From positions 143,530 through 207,529 of the forward strand of contig JBLHLT010000005.1 in assembly GCA_047621325.1 (NCBI GenBank): DNA of 64,000 bases, given 5' to 3'. Under the pieces are notes generated by a model that did not search any database, had not been told where the DNA came from, and saw only the letters and a list, made by a program, of their open reading frames with translations. The position numbers and the translations under genes are program-made. The stretch comes from Bermanella sp047621325. Lineage in GTDB: Bacteria; Pseudomonadota; Gammaproteobacteria; Pseudomonadales; Oceanobacteraceae. Below, piece after piece: positions 32,256 through 41,699 of this stretch (its first letter is position 1; each line of letters opens with the position of its first letter).

Positions 32256-32280
32256 CTGTACGAACTCGCACCCGCGAGTG
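32256..32280 (-). repeat. REP-like unit (family 1)
   Basis: CTGTACGAACTCGCACCC followed by GCGAGTG is the inverse of the unit at 27930-27947 and close to that at 17781-17803. Confidence 0.65.
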
Positions 32281-32365
32281 AAGTGGTTAGCGTTGAATCA
32301 GTTATTATTGCAAAGTACCAGAGCTTTACCTTAGAACCTGCACAACCTAACCAGTAGTTAGAATT

Positions 32366-32445
32366 ATTCACCCGCATACCCAATGCACTCGCTGCACTCA
32401 TGGAGCACTCTGGGTGCAGCGAGTGCATTGGGCATGCGAGTGAAT
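32366..32445. repeat. Long hairpin, 32-bp arms
   Basis: The arm 32366-32397 (ATTCACCCGCATACCCAATG then CACTCGCTGCAC) and the arm 32414-32445 are complementary except for two positions, both of which can form G-U pairs in one strand's RNA. The 16-nt loop is TCATGGAGCACTCTGG. The loop and inner arms match the repeat at 27903-27935. Confidence 0.85.
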
Positions 32446-32473
32446 CACCTACCACGTCCAAAACACACTCAAA

Positions 32474-33559
32474 TCAATCGTCAGAAATTTGAATTTCAGG
32501 CACAACCTCACTAGAAAGCTGGCTTAATGCCGCCGCTATGTTGCGTGCTACGTTACGATACATAACAGAAACTTCCGAATCAGGATCATCCGCTACGACA
32601 GGCAAGCCGCTATCCGATTGCTCACGAATGTATTTAGATAAAGGCAGTGAACCCAATAATTGCGTGTTAAATTCGGCAGCAATTTTATCGCCGCCACCTT
32701 CACCAAATATATGCTCTGCATGACCGCAGTTACCGCATATATGCATCGACATATTCTCAATCACACCCAGTACCGGAATATTCACCTTACGGAACATTTC
32801 GATGCCTTTTTTGGCGTCCAGTAATGCAATATCCTGTGGTGTCGTCACAACCACTGATGCCGATACCGGAATCTTTTGGCTTAAGGTTAATTGAATATCC
32901 CCCGTACCCGGTGGCATGTCGATCACTAAATAATCCAAATTATCCCAAAGGGTTTGCGTGATTAACTGCTGCAAAGCACCACTCACCATTGGGCCGCGCC
33001 ATACCATTGGGGTATTTTCGTTAACCAAGTACGCCATCGACATTGACTGAATGCCACAGGCAACAACCGGCTTGAAGAATTTCTCTTGTTCGGTTTCTGG
33101 ACGCGTGCCTTCTTTCACACCTAGTAGCATACCCACAGAAGGGCCATATATGTCCGCATCTAACAAACCAACACGGGCACCATCAGCCGCTAACGCTAGT
33201 GCCAAGTTAACTGAGGTGGTTGATTTACCCACCCCTCCTTTACCCGAAGCGACTGCGATAATATTTTTAACGTTTTTCAGGCTCGCTAGATTCTCATGGG
33301 CTTTATGAGAGGTAACTTGCCAGGTTATATTTACCTGAGAGTCATCAATGCCTTCAATGTTCTCAATGGCAAATTGCAGCATTTGCGCAATGCCGTTTTT
33401 TAAATATTCACTTGGATAAGCAAGCTCGATATCCACCTCGGCTTTATCGCCAATCACCTCAATACGCTTAACCGCACCGGCGGTTATTAAATCCATATTC
33501 AAATATGGATCATGGTATCCCTTAATTGCTTCTTCAATCGCGCTTTGAAACTCAGACAT
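32474..33559 (-). CDS. apbC: Iron-sulfur cluster carrier protein, Mrp/ApbC family
   Basis: This 361-residue P-loop ATPase helps assemble or deliver 4Fe-4S clusters. An N-terminal DUF59/MIP18-like domain spans about 1-90. The deviant Walker A GKGGVGKSTTS lies near 108, with LLDADIYGPSVGMLLG and VIDMPPGTGD following. The cluster-binding CGNCG motif is near 275. It is divergent from metG with a 47-residue ORF between, an arrangement similar to Pseudomonas apbC-metG. Confidence 0.92.
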   Translation of the reverse strand: MSEFQSAIEEAIKGYHDPYLNMDLITAGAVKRIEVIGDKAEVDIELAYPSEYLKNGIAQMLQFAIENIEGIDDSQVNITWQVTSHKAHENLASLKNVKNIIAVASGKGGVGKSTTSVNLALALAADGARVGLLDADIYGPSVGMLLGVKEGTRPETEQEKFFKPVVACGIQSMSMAYLVNENTPMVWRGPMVSGALQQLITQTLWDNLDYLVIDMPPGTGDIQLTLSQKIPVSASVVVTTPQDIALLDAKKGIEMFRKVNIPVLGVIENMSMHICGNCGHAEHIFGEGGGDKIAAEFNTQLLGSLPLSKYIREQSDSGLPVVADDPDSEVSVMYRNVARNIAAALSQLSSEVVPEIQISDD

Positions 33560-33775
33560 ATAAACCCACCAAAACAGTAACCCAGTAATGGGGGCGGATT
33601 TTACATTTTTACACCACCAAGGTCACTCAAACACCCTTACAATACTTGGAACACTCTGATTTTAGTGAACGGCCTTATTGTGAGCCAGCGCAAAGAGCCA
33701 GATAGTCTGCCTAGACTCACCTAGCATTTGTGCATAATCTAGTCGCCCAACAACACAAACTTAAGGATCACATAT

Positions 33776-33919
33776 ATGAAATTATGGGTCGCCGTTCTTG
33801 GCGCTTTTTTAGTTTTGAACGGTTTAACAGAACTAGCCGATCTTAGTTTTAAATATGACCACCTTGTCAGCGGTGCACTATCGCTTGCAGCTGGTGTATT
33901 GGCTTTCACACAGAAGTAA
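33776..33919 (+). CDS. Small membrane protein, 47 aa
   Basis: A short open frame beginning MKLWVAVLGAFLVLNGLTEL and ending FTQK encodes two hydrophobic segments separated by a polar turn (DLSFKYDH). TTAAGGATC 8-10 nt upstream gives a good ribosome site, and its codon use resembles real genes. It lies in the apbC-metG intergenic region, too short for usual gene callers. No family is recognised with certainty. Probably an inner-membrane hairpin protein. Confidence 0.6.
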   Translation: MKLWVAVLGAFLVLNGLTELADLSFKYDHLVSGALSLAAGVLAFTQK

Positions 33920-34089
33920 GGCCCTGCACGATAGCCGTTATGATTAAATACAATCATGACGGCACCAACGCCTAGCATTAAAAGGGCATTCTCCTGCTAA
34001 ACACGCCTTGTCACTACTACAGACTCTGGTTAATTCCTGCTATTATCCGCGGCAATTATATTTAAACGATTCACCCTGAGAACTCATTT

Positions 34090-36123
34090 ATGTCTACCCG
34101 TCGGATCCTTGTAACCAGCGCCCTTCCTTACGCCAACGGCCCTATCCATTTAGGCCACATGCTGGAATACATCCAAACCGATATTTGGGTACGCTTCCAG
34201 CAATCTCGCGGCAACCAATGCAGCTACGTTTGTGCAGACGATGCTCACGGTACGGCTATTATGCTGCGCGCTGAAAAAATGGGCGTAACACCTGAAGAAC
34301 AAATCGCAGCAGTGCAAGCAGACCACGAAAAAGACTTCGCTGATTTCTTAATCAAGTTCGACAACTATGGCTCAACCCACAGCGAAGAGAACCGTGCAAT
34401 CTCCGGCATGATTTACAACAAATTGTTCGAGAACGGCCATATTGCGGTGCGGGGCATTAAGCAATTATTCGACCCAGAAAAAGAAATGTTCTTGGCCGAC
34501 CGCTATGTAAAAGGCGACTGTCCAAAATGCAAAACCCCAGACCAATACGGCGACAACTGCGAAAGCTGTGGTGCTACCTATAACGCATCTGAATTGATCA
34601 ATCCTAAATCGGTTATGTCAGGTGCCACTCCTGTTGAAAAAGAATCTGAGCATTACTTCTTTAAACTGCCTGAATTCCAAGCCTTCTTAAAAGACTGGAC
34701 CCGCTCTGGCACATTACAAAACGAAGTGGCTAACAAACTCGCCGAATGGCTAGACAGTGGGCTACAAGAATGGGACATCAGCCGCGACGCTCCTTATTTT
34801 GGTTTTGAAATCCCAAATGCGCCGGGCAAATACTTCTACGTTTGGTTAGACGCGCCTATCGGCTACATGGCAAGTTTCAAACAACTATGTGACCGCACTG
34901 ATTTAGAATTCGACGATTACTGGAAACCAGGCAGTGACACCGAGGTATACCACTTCATTGGTAAAGACATCATCAACTTTCACGCCTTATTCTGGCCAGC
35001 CATGTTACACAGTGCGGGTTTCCGTACACCAAGTGCCGTTTGGGCCCACGGCTATGTCATGGTCAATGGCGCGAAGATGTCAAAATCTCGTGGCACGTTT
35101 ATTAAGGCGCGTACCTATCTAAATCAATTAGATGCCGAGTACTTGCGCTATTACTATGCCGCCAAACTGAATAGTCGCGTCGATGATTTCGACTTAAACC
35201 TTGAAGATTTCTCGCAGCGTGTAAACTCAGACCTAATCGGTAAAGTGATCAACATTGCATCACGCTGTGCAGGTTTTGTGAAAAAGTCAGGTGGTAAGTT
35301 AGCAGCAGAATTGCCCGATGCGCACATTCTTGAAGACGCCGTAGCTAAAGGCGATGTCATCGCACTACATTTTGAAGACCGTGAATACAGCAAAGCCATT
35401 CGCGAGATAATCGCTCTTGCGGATATCGCCAATGAATACATCCACGAAAAAGAACCTTGGGCGCTTGCTAAGCAAGAAGGCAAAGAAGCTGAAGTACTCG
35501 GCATTTGCTCATTGGGCATTAACTTATTCCGCCAGTTAGTAACGTACCTTACACCGGTACTGCCAAACTTAAGCGCAAGCGTCGTTCAGTTCTTACAAGT
35601 CGACGACTTAAACTGGGATTCACGCAAACAACCTTTGCTTGATCATGAAATCACCAAATTCAAAGCACTAATGAGCCGCATCGAAAAAGACAAAGTAGAC
35701 GCCATCGTTGAAGCTGAAAGAGCCGACGCCGAAGCTGAAGCCGCTGCCAACCCGGAAGCCGAACAAGCATCTGGTTTAAGCGAGCCACTGGCTGACGAAA
35801 TCGAATTTGATGACTTTGCGAAAACCGATTTGCGCATCGCAAAAATTGTGTCAGCCGATTACGTAAAAGGGGCCGGTAAACTATTACAGCTCACCCTTGA
35901 TATTGGCGAAGGCAAAACGCGTAATGTGTTCTCGGGTATTAAGTCCGCTTACGAACCTCAAGACCTGACCGGTAAATTAACCGTCATGGTGGCCAACCTG
36001 AAACCACGCAAGATGAAATTTGGTATTTCTGAAGGCATGGTATTGGCCGCTGGCCCTGGTGGGAAAGAGATTTGGTTGCTTGAGCCACACGAAGGTGCAC
36101 AGCCTGGTATGCGTGTAATGTAG
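34090..36123 (+). CDS. metG: Methionyl-tRNA synthetase
   Basis: This 677-residue class I synthetase charges tRNA-Met. It has the HIGH-type motif YANGPIHLGHM at the N terminus, a zinc-binding insertion (CPKCKTPDQYGDNCESCG), KMSKSRGT near residue 335, the anticodon helix bundle, and a C-terminal tRNA-binding domain (DFAKTDLRIAKI ... PGMRVM) of the dimeric enzymes. An Ala/Glu-rich linker (about 545-570) joins the last domain. It is a stand-alone gene with its own terminator. Confidence 0.97.
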   Translation: MSTRRILVTSALPYANGPIHLGHMLEYIQTDIWVRFQQSRGNQCSYVCADDAHGTAIMLRAEKMGVTPEEQIAAVQADHEKDFADFLIKFDNYGSTHSEENRAISGMIYNKLFENGHIAVRGIKQLFDPEKEMFLADRYVKGDCPKCKTPDQYGDNCESCGATYNASELINPKSVMSGATPVEKESEHYFFKLPEFQAFLKDWTRSGTLQNEVANKLAEWLDSGLQEWDISRDAPYFGFEIPNAPGKYFYVWLDAPIGYMASFKQLCDRTDLEFDDYWKPGSDTEVYHFIGKDIINFHALFWPAMLHSAGFRTPSAVWAHGYVMVNGAKMSKSRGTFIKARTYLNQLDAEYLRYYYAAKLNSRVDDFDLNLEDFSQRVNSDLIGKVINIASRCAGFVKKSGGKLAAELPDAHILEDAVAKGDVIALHFEDREYSKAIREIIALADIANEYIHEKEPWALAKQEGKEAEVLGICSLGINLFRQLVTYLTPVLPNLSASVVQFLQVDDLNWDSRKQPLLDHEITKFKALMSRIEKDKVDAIVEAERADAEAEAAANPEAEQASGLSEPLADEIEFDDFAKTDLRIAKIVSADYVKGAGKLLQLTLDIGEGKTRNVFSGIKSAYEPQDLTGKLTVMVANLKPRKMKFGISEGMVLAAGPGGKEIWLLEPHEGAQPGMRVM

Positions 36124-36151
36124 TATTTCCATTTACACCTAAAGCATAAAT

Positions 36152-36178
36152 AAAAAGCGGCTTAAGCCGCTTTTTATT
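36152..36178. terminator. Intrinsic terminator after metG
   Basis: AAAAAGCGGCTTAAGCCGCT followed by TTTTATT is a perfect palindrome with T-tract, 29 bp after the stop. The flanking A-tract makes it potentially bidirectional. Confidence 0.85.
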
Positions 36179-36310
36179 CGTTTAGATACTAAGAATTAAA
36201 TATTAATAATTTTAAATACCATACAGGCGTATTTTTAAGCTTTAAAAGGGAAATAACCAGCATCACTGCTAAACTTGGATTTTAAACCTAGGTCAAGCGA
36301 CACACATGCA

Positions 36311-37102
36311 ATGAATATAGTTAAGCATTTAGCACTTCTGGTTTGCGCGCTAAGCATGGGTGCACATTCATGTGAATCACCTTATGAATTAAAAGTTGGT
36401 GCTTTTTTCAACTCAGCCAGCACCATTTCTTTCTGGTCAGAGTTCGCTGAAACGCTGTCATTAGCGAGTAACTGCCAGACAAACATCATCCCATCTTCTA
36501 GTTTTAAAGCCCATATCGCTTCACTGGTTCAACAAGATGGGGACATATTTTTAGTCCCCGCCTATTACGCAGCAGCTCTAAGGAAGTTTAGATTAAAACC
36601 AATACTAAGAACGGTTATTCCTACCAAGTCCTACCTTGTTACATCTAAAGATTTAGACCCCTCTAACATTGAGACACTCAACGGGAGAAATGTCTCTATC
36701 ATCAGCCAATACTCGGATGCATATCTTGCATTCATTGAGCGTATGAACGCTAAATCCATGAGCATTGAGGATATACATTTTTCGTTTGAACGTTCAATAG
36801 AATCAAATGCAATGAGTGTGATTAGAGGCGGCGCCGATGCCGCTGTTATATTTTCAATAGTCTTCGACCCGTTACCCGATTCATTAAAGAAAAAAGTGAA
36901 TATTGCGACACTCATTGAACATGAAACAGCTGGATACCTTTTAATCAAAGAAGATGCATCGGTAGAGTTAGTTAAGGCAATAAAGGCCTCATATGAATCG
37001 ATACACTTACTGAAATGGGAAGTATATGAAAGCGATGCGCCCAAGACCATTTTCACTGACGCCTTTAGCTCACAAATCAAACAAATTGATAGCACGCCTT
37101 AA
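36311..37102 (+). CDS. PhnD-like periplasmic substrate-binding protein
   Basis: This protein of about 263 residues has a signal peptide (MNIVKHLALLVCALSMGAHS) and a type 2 periplasmic-binding fold (YELKVGAFFNSAS, an SSSFKAHIASLVQ lobe, and VIRGGADAAVIFSIVFDPLP). It resembles phosphate/phosphonate-binding PhnD proteins, without a linked ABC transporter. Such orphan domains often serve as sensors or are orphan binding proteins. The start at 36311 is chosen over 36275 because it opens the signal peptide. It lies between metG and the rsx operon. Ligand unknown. Confidence 0.65.
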   Translation: MNIVKHLALLVCALSMGAHSCESPYELKVGAFFNSASTISFWSEFAETLSLASNCQTNIIPSSSFKAHIASLVQQDGDIFLVPAYYAAALRKFRLKPILRTVIPTKSYLVTSKDLDPSNIETLNGRNVSIISQYSDAYLAFIERMNAKSMSIEDIHFSFERSIESNAMSVIRGGADAAVIFSIVFDPLPDSLKKKVNIATLIEHETAGYLLIKEDASVELVKAIKASYESIHLLKWEVYESDAPKTIFTDAFSSQIKQIDSTP

Positions 37103-37319
37103 ATCGACCTTATTTCAATAAAACCGATTAAGTAAACCTTGCTTATTCACGCAATAAATAAGCAATATTGCCAATTTGACTGAAAACCGCACCCTGCCTA
37201 GCTTGTACCCATATCCCACATAGCCGATAATACGTCGCCGTTTTTCTATGGCTGACAACCAGTTAGATCGATACACGTCAGCCTGATCATGCACCCACAA
37301 AGATCGTACAGAGGCCATT

Positions 37320-37901
37320 ATGGTTGATTACATACTCATACTTATTTCCACCATATTGGTGAACAACTTTGTACTGGTTCAGTTTTTAGGGCTTTGCCCG
37401 TTCATGGGGGTGTCTAACAAACTTGAAACCGCCATAGGCATGTCGGCTGCTACTACCTTTGTATTAACCCTTGCCAGCTTAAGCTCGTACTTGGTTTACG
37501 AATACCTCTTGATCCCACTAAACATCGAATACCTTAAAACCATCTCCTTCATCATGGTGATTGCCGTGGTGGTTGGCTTTACTGAAATGGCCATTCGTAA
37601 AGCAAGCCCATTGTTATATCGCGTACTGGGTATTTTCTTACCACTCATTACCACCAACTGTGCCGTATTGGGTGTTGCACTTCTAAACATCAAACGTGAA
37701 AACGGTTTTATGGAATCTATCCTTTACGGCTTTGGTGCGGCTATAGGATTTTCACTTGTACTGGTGTTCTTTGCCGCCATGCGTGAGCGCATTACCGTAG
37801 CCGATGTGCCTAAAGCGTTTCAAGGCAGTGCCATCGCCATGATCACCGCGGGTTTAATGTCATTAGCCTTCATGGGCTTCACTGGCCTAGTGTCAATTTA
37901 A
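37320..37901 (+). CDS. rsxA: Ion-translocating oxidoreductase complex subunit A
   Basis: This 193-residue integral membrane protein of the Rsx/Rnf complex has six helices and the typical N terminus (VDYILILISTILVNNFVLVQ, then FLGLCPFMGVS) and the LLITTNCAVLGVALL-like NCAVLG motif; the Cys residues help bind the 2Fe-2S centre shared with RsxE. First gene of the rsxABCDGE-nth operon; 217 bp of upstream non-coding DNA must contain the promoter. The complex couples ferredoxin:NAD redox chemistry to ion movement, or in E. coli keeps SoxR reduced. Confidence 0.95.
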   Translation: MVDYILILISTILVNNFVLVQFLGLCPFMGVSNKLETAIGMSAATTFVLTLASLSSYLVYEYLLIPLNIEYLKTISFIMVIAVVVGFTEMAIRKASPLLYRVLGIFLPLITTNCAVLGVALLNIKRENGFMESILYGFGAAIGFSLVLVFFAAMRERITVADVPKAFQGSAIAMITAGLMSLAFMGFTGLVSI

Positions 37902-37911
37902 GGGAGGCGTT

Positions 37912-38487
37912 ATGACTGTTATTTTTATTGCTGTTGCAGCGCTCGTTGCTTTATCCCTGATTTTTGGAGCGGTTTTAGGCTTTGCGGCCGTGCGCTTTAA
38001 AGTAGAAGGCAATCCTATCGTTGAGCAAATTGACGCTCTACTACCGCAAACCCAATGCGGACAATGCAGTTATCCAGGTTGTCGCCCATATGCAGAGGCG
38101 ATTGCTGGCGGCGAAGAAAAAATCAACAAATGCCCACCGGGTGGCGAAAGCACCATTGCAGCCATTGCCGATTTATTAGGCGTAGAACCCGAGCCACTAG
38201 ATGCCGAACACGGCACCGAAAAAGAAAGCGCTATGGTAGCGGTCATCCGCGAAGACGAATGCATTGGCTGCACCAAGTGCATTCAGGCGTGCCCGGTTGA
38301 TGCCATTTTGGGCGCAGCCAAACAAATGCATACCGTTATTGCCGATGAGTGCACCGGCTGCGATTTATGTTTAGACCCTTGCCCAGTGGACTGCATCGAC
38401 ATGGTTCCCGTTGATACCGGACTGCAAGATTGGCACTGGCAAAAACCCGCCAACATCATTACCACAGATAAAGTACAGGCGGCGTAA
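37912..38487 (+). CDS. rsxB: Ion-translocating oxidoreductase complex subunit B
   Basis: This 191-residue ferredoxin-like subunit has one N-terminal membrane helix, a Cys cluster (CGQCSYPGCRPYAEAI) for one 4Fe-4S centre, and a bacterial two-cluster ferredoxin domain (CIGCTKCIQACP and CTGCDLCLDPCP). It links soluble ferredoxin to the membrane part. It starts 10 bp after rsxA, with AGGGAGG as ribosome site. Confidence 0.95.
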   Translation: MTVIFIAVAALVALSLIFGAVLGFAAVRFKVEGNPIVEQIDALLPQTQCGQCSYPGCRPYAEAIAGGEEKINKCPPGGESTIAAIADLLGVEPEPLDAEHGTEKESAMVAVIREDECIGCTKCIQACPVDAILGAAKQMHTVIADECTGCDLCLDPCPVDCIDMVPVDTGLQDWHWQKPANIITTDKVQAA

Positions 38488-38488
38488 T

Positions 38489-40639
38489 ATGAACCTAATT
38501 ACTCTTCACGAATTCGACGGTGGCATTCATCCGCCACAAAATAAAAACCAGAGCACGAAGCTACCAATCAGCGTGGCAAAGCTACCTGAAAAACTCATAC
38601 TACCGATTGCACAACATATCGGTGCACAATCTAAACCTGTCGTAAACCTAGGTGATACGGTACTTAAAGGGCAAATCATTGCTGAAGCCCAAGGTTTTGT
38701 CAGTGCAAACCTGCACGCGCCTAGCTCGGGTAAAATCACCGCAATTGAAGAGCGCGTCATCGCCCACCCGTCTGGCATGAGTGATATTTGTATCGAAATC
38801 ACCCTAGATGGCGAAGACAAATGGTGTGATATTCAAGGCATCGAAAACTACCTAGAAGCCGAACCTCAAACACTGATTAACAAGATTCAAGCGTCTGGCA
38901 TTACCGGTTTAGGCGGCGCGGGTTTTCCAACTCACATGAAAACATCGGTTGAACCAAGCAAGATCAAAACTTTGATAATCAACGCAGCGGAATGCGAGCC
39001 TTACATTACATCTGATGACATGCTCATGCGTGAACACGCCAATGGTATCATCAAGGGTATTGAGATTCTTGAGCGCATCGTAAAACCAGAGCATTGCTTA
39101 ATCGGCGTTGAAGACAACAAACCCGAAGCCATCGCCGCGCTTAAAGAGGCCCTTAAACACTTCAAAGACAACACCTTCAATATTGAAGTGGTAAGCATTC
39201 CCACCAAATACCCAAGCGGTGGTGAAAAACAACTGATCGAGATTTTAACCGGCAAAGAAGTCCCAGCAGGTGGCCTGCCGTCTGACATTGGTATTTTTTG
39301 CCAAAACGTGGGCACCTGTTTTGCCATTTACAAAGCCATCAGCAAGGGTGAGCCACTGATCAGTCGAATCACCACCATTACCGGTGAAGCATGTCAGCAA
39401 CCCCAAAATTTTGAAGTGTTAATCGGCACACCGGTTAAGCACTTATTAGAACTAGCACAAGCCCAAACAGATAAAGTACACCGCTTGATTATGGGCGGCC
39501 CAATGATGGGCTTCACTCTTGAAGACGCCAACACGCCGATTGTTAAAGCCAGCAACTGTATTATTGCGTCAAGCAAACAAGAACTCCCAGACCCAGCCAT
39601 GGAGCAAGCCTGCATTCGCTGCGGCATGTGCACCGAAGCCTGCCCCGCGCAATTGTTGCCGCAGCAACTTTTCTGGTTTTCAAAAAGCAGTAATTTAGAA
39701 CAAGCGACCGCCCACAATATTGCTGATTGTATTGAATGCGGCGCTTGCGCCTATGTGTGCCCAAGCAATATTCCACTAGTGCAGTACTATCGCCACACCA
39801 AAGGCGAAATCAAACAAGCTAATGCTGACAAACAAAAAAGTGATCGCGCTAAAGATCGCTTTGAAGCACGCCTTGCTCGCCAAGAACGTGAAGCCGCTGA
39901 AAAAGAAGCGAAACGTAAAGCGCGCTCTGAAGCCGCCGCTAAAAAACAAGCTGAGAAAAAAGCCGCCGAGGCAAGCGCACCAGCCGCTAGTGCAACGGCG
40001 CCTGCTCCTGCTGCCGACGTAGAGTTATTACAGAAAAAACTCGAAGCATCGCAAACGGCTATCAAAAAAACGAAAGAGAAAATCGCCGCCGCACAAGAAG
40101 CCAATGAGGCTGACAAAGTTGAGCTTTTAACTGGCGCGCTAAAAAAAGCGCAAGAGAAAATGAAAGACGCCGCCAAGGCCATTGCCGAAGCTAAAAAAGC
40201 AGCCAAAGCCGCGCCCAGTTCAACGGAAGGTGGCGCAGCACAAATAGAAATGACACCCGAGCGCATGCAAAACAAAGTAGACCTTACCGAGTCTCGTTTA
40301 GCAACCGCGCAAAAACGCTTAGATGAAGCCCTTGCAAGCAGCAGTGACAAAGTTGAAGCGCTTAAAACGGCCGTTGAAAATCAACAAACTCGCGTAGCCG
40401 AAGCCAAACAAGCGCTGGCCGATTTTGCCAGCGCAGCACCGGTTAAGCCCGCTGTCGATACCGAGCTACTAAAACAAAAAGTATTAGCCGCGCAAACACG
40501 GGTCGACAAAGCACAAGAACGATTAGAAATGGCACAAGAGCAAAATCTCGACACCCTTGAAGCATTTAAAACTGGGCTCGAAAAACAAAAAGCCAAATTA
40601 GATGAAGCCAAAAAAGCACTAGCCGAGGCCAACACATGA
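38489..40639 (+). CDS. rsxC: Ion-translocating oxidoreductase complex subunit C, with long coiled-coil tail
   Basis: This 716-residue subunit contains the NADH/FMN-binding SLBB-type core (GLGGAGFPTHMK near 140) and two 4Fe-4S motifs (CIRCGMCTEACP and CIECGACAYVCP around 375-425). A C-terminal extension of about 260 residues carries three similar Ala/Lys/Glu-rich repeats with heptad character. The ATG at 38489 follows rsxB by one base; an earlier frame overlaps rsxB and is rejected. It overlaps rsxD by four bases. Tail length varies greatly among gammaproteobacteria. Confidence 0.94.
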   Translation: MNLITLHEFDGGIHPPQNKNQSTKLPISVAKLPEKLILPIAQHIGAQSKPVVNLGDTVLKGQIIAEAQGFVSANLHAPSSGKITAIEERVIAHPSGMSDICIEITLDGEDKWCDIQGIENYLEAEPQTLINKIQASGITGLGGAGFPTHMKTSVEPSKIKTLIINAAECEPYITSDDMLMREHANGIIKGIEILERIVKPEHCLIGVEDNKPEAIAALKEALKHFKDNTFNIEVVSIPTKYPSGGEKQLIEILTGKEVPAGGLPSDIGIFCQNVGTCFAIYKAISKGEPLISRITTITGEACQQPQNFEVLIGTPVKHLLELAQAQTDKVHRLIMGGPMMGFTLEDANTPIVKASNCIIASSKQELPDPAMEQACIRCGMCTEACPAQLLPQQLFWFSKSSNLEQATAHNIADCIECGACAYVCPSNIPLVQYYRHTKGEIKQANADKQKSDRAKDRFEARLARQEREAAEKEAKRKARSEAAAKKQAEKKAAEASAPAASATAPAPAADVELLQKKLEASQTAIKKTKEKIAAAQEANEADKVELLTGALKKAQEKMKDAAKAIAEAKKAAKAAPSSTEGGAAQIEMTPERMQNKVDLTESRLATAQKRLDEALASSSDKVEALKTAVENQQTRVAEAKQALADFASAAPVKPAVDTELLKQKVLAAQTRVDKAQERLEMAQEQNLDTLEAFKTGLEKQKAKLDEAKKALAEANT

Positions 40640-41691
40640 AACTGTTAAACATTAGTTCGCCCCACGCTACTCGCCCATTAAGCACAGCCGACGTTATGCG
40701 TACGGTTATTCTAGCGCTCATCCCGGGAATTATTGCACTGACCTATTTTTTTGGCCCAGGGCATTTAATTCAAATCATCATTGCCGCCACCACGGCTATT
40801 GCATGTGAAGCTTTGGTACTGAAATTACGCAAACGCCCTATTGGTTTTTATTTAAAAGATTACAGCGCATTATTAACCGCCGTTTTATTAGCGCTGTCTT
40901 TACCCCCTTATACTCCCTATTGGGTAACAATCATTGCAGCTGGTTTTGCGATTATTGTGGCTAAACATTTATATGGCGGCTTAGGTCAAAACCCATTCAA
41001 CCCTGCCATGATTGGCTTTGCGCTGGTTCTAGTGAGCTTCCCTCTACCCATGACAACATCATGGAGCGCACCCAATGAATTACTCGCCAGCAGCATTACT
41101 ATTAGCGACTCGTTAATGGCGATTTTTTCATCCCGCGAAGCCATTGACGCCTTCACCATGGCCACTCCGTTAGATGAATATAAGCATCAGGCCGCCATTG
41201 CTACCGCTGATGAAATTTTAATGAACCCGTTATTCAAAGGTGCCGAGCACACTCACATTTTACTTGCATGGGAATGGGTCAGCCTTGGATTTTTACTGGG
41301 TGGTTTATTTTTGATTTGGAAGAAGATTTTCACTTGGCATATTCCAGCAAGTCTTCTGATCACCCTTATCCTTTGCTCAAGCATTTTAGGTTGGGATAAC
41401 GACAGTTACGTGCCACTCACCCTTCACATGCTAGGCGGCGCTACTATACTTGGCGCGTTTTTCATCGCGACTGACCCAGTCACCGCATCCACCACCTATC
41501 TTGGTAAAATCTTATACGGTGCAGGCATTGGTATTTTAATTTATGTCATTCGCACTTGGGGCTCGTACCCTGATGCCGTTGCCTTTGCCGTATTACTCAT
41601 GAACTTTGCAGCACCCTTTATTGACCAATACACTCAACCTCGCACTTATGGCCATAAAAAAGCGGTGCGCGGTTTGGCTAAGAAAGATTAG
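40636..41691 (+). CDS. rsxD: Ion-translocating oxidoreductase complex subunit D
   Basis: This 351-residue polytopic subunit has about nine helices and the FMN-attachment region FTMATPLDEYK (the Thr carries phosphodiester-linked FMN in characterised RnfD). GGLGQNPFNPAM and FFIATDPVTAST are family-conserved. It forms the ion-translocating part together with A and E. It starts with ATGA overlapping the rsxC stop. Confidence 0.95.
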   Translation: MKLLNISSPHATRPLSTADVMRTVILALIPGIIALTYFFGPGHLIQIIIAATTAIACEALVLKLRKRPIGFYLKDYSALLTAVLLALSLPPYTPYWVTIIAAGFAIIVAKHLYGGLGQNPFNPAMIGFALVLVSFPLPMTTSWSAPNELLASSITISDSLMAIFSSREAIDAFTMATPLDEYKHQAAIATADEILMNPLFKGAEHTHILLAWEWVSLGFLLGGLFLIWKKIFTWHIPASLLITLILCSSILGWDNDSYVPLTLHMLGGATILGAFFIATDPVTASTTYLGKILYGAGIGILIYVIRTWGSYPDAVAFAVLLMNFAAPFIDQYTQPRTYGHKKAVRGLAKKD

Positions 41692-41699
41692 GATTCAAC

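Larger units (their letters stand above)
32239..32473. other. Non-coding stretch between convergent tmcA and apbC
   Basis: It contains a REP-like unit right after tmcA (32256-32280) and an 80-bp near-perfect hairpin (32366-32445) close to the end of apbC. No gene is seen. The structures probably end or protect both convergent transcripts; neither has a clear T-tract. Confidence 0.6.

Noticed and set aside
39787..40350. Long minus-strand frame opposite the rsxC tail
   Set aside because: It is the antisense of a low-complexity Ala/Lys/Glu repeat, giving a Ser/Ala/Cys-rich product with no family or ribosome site.
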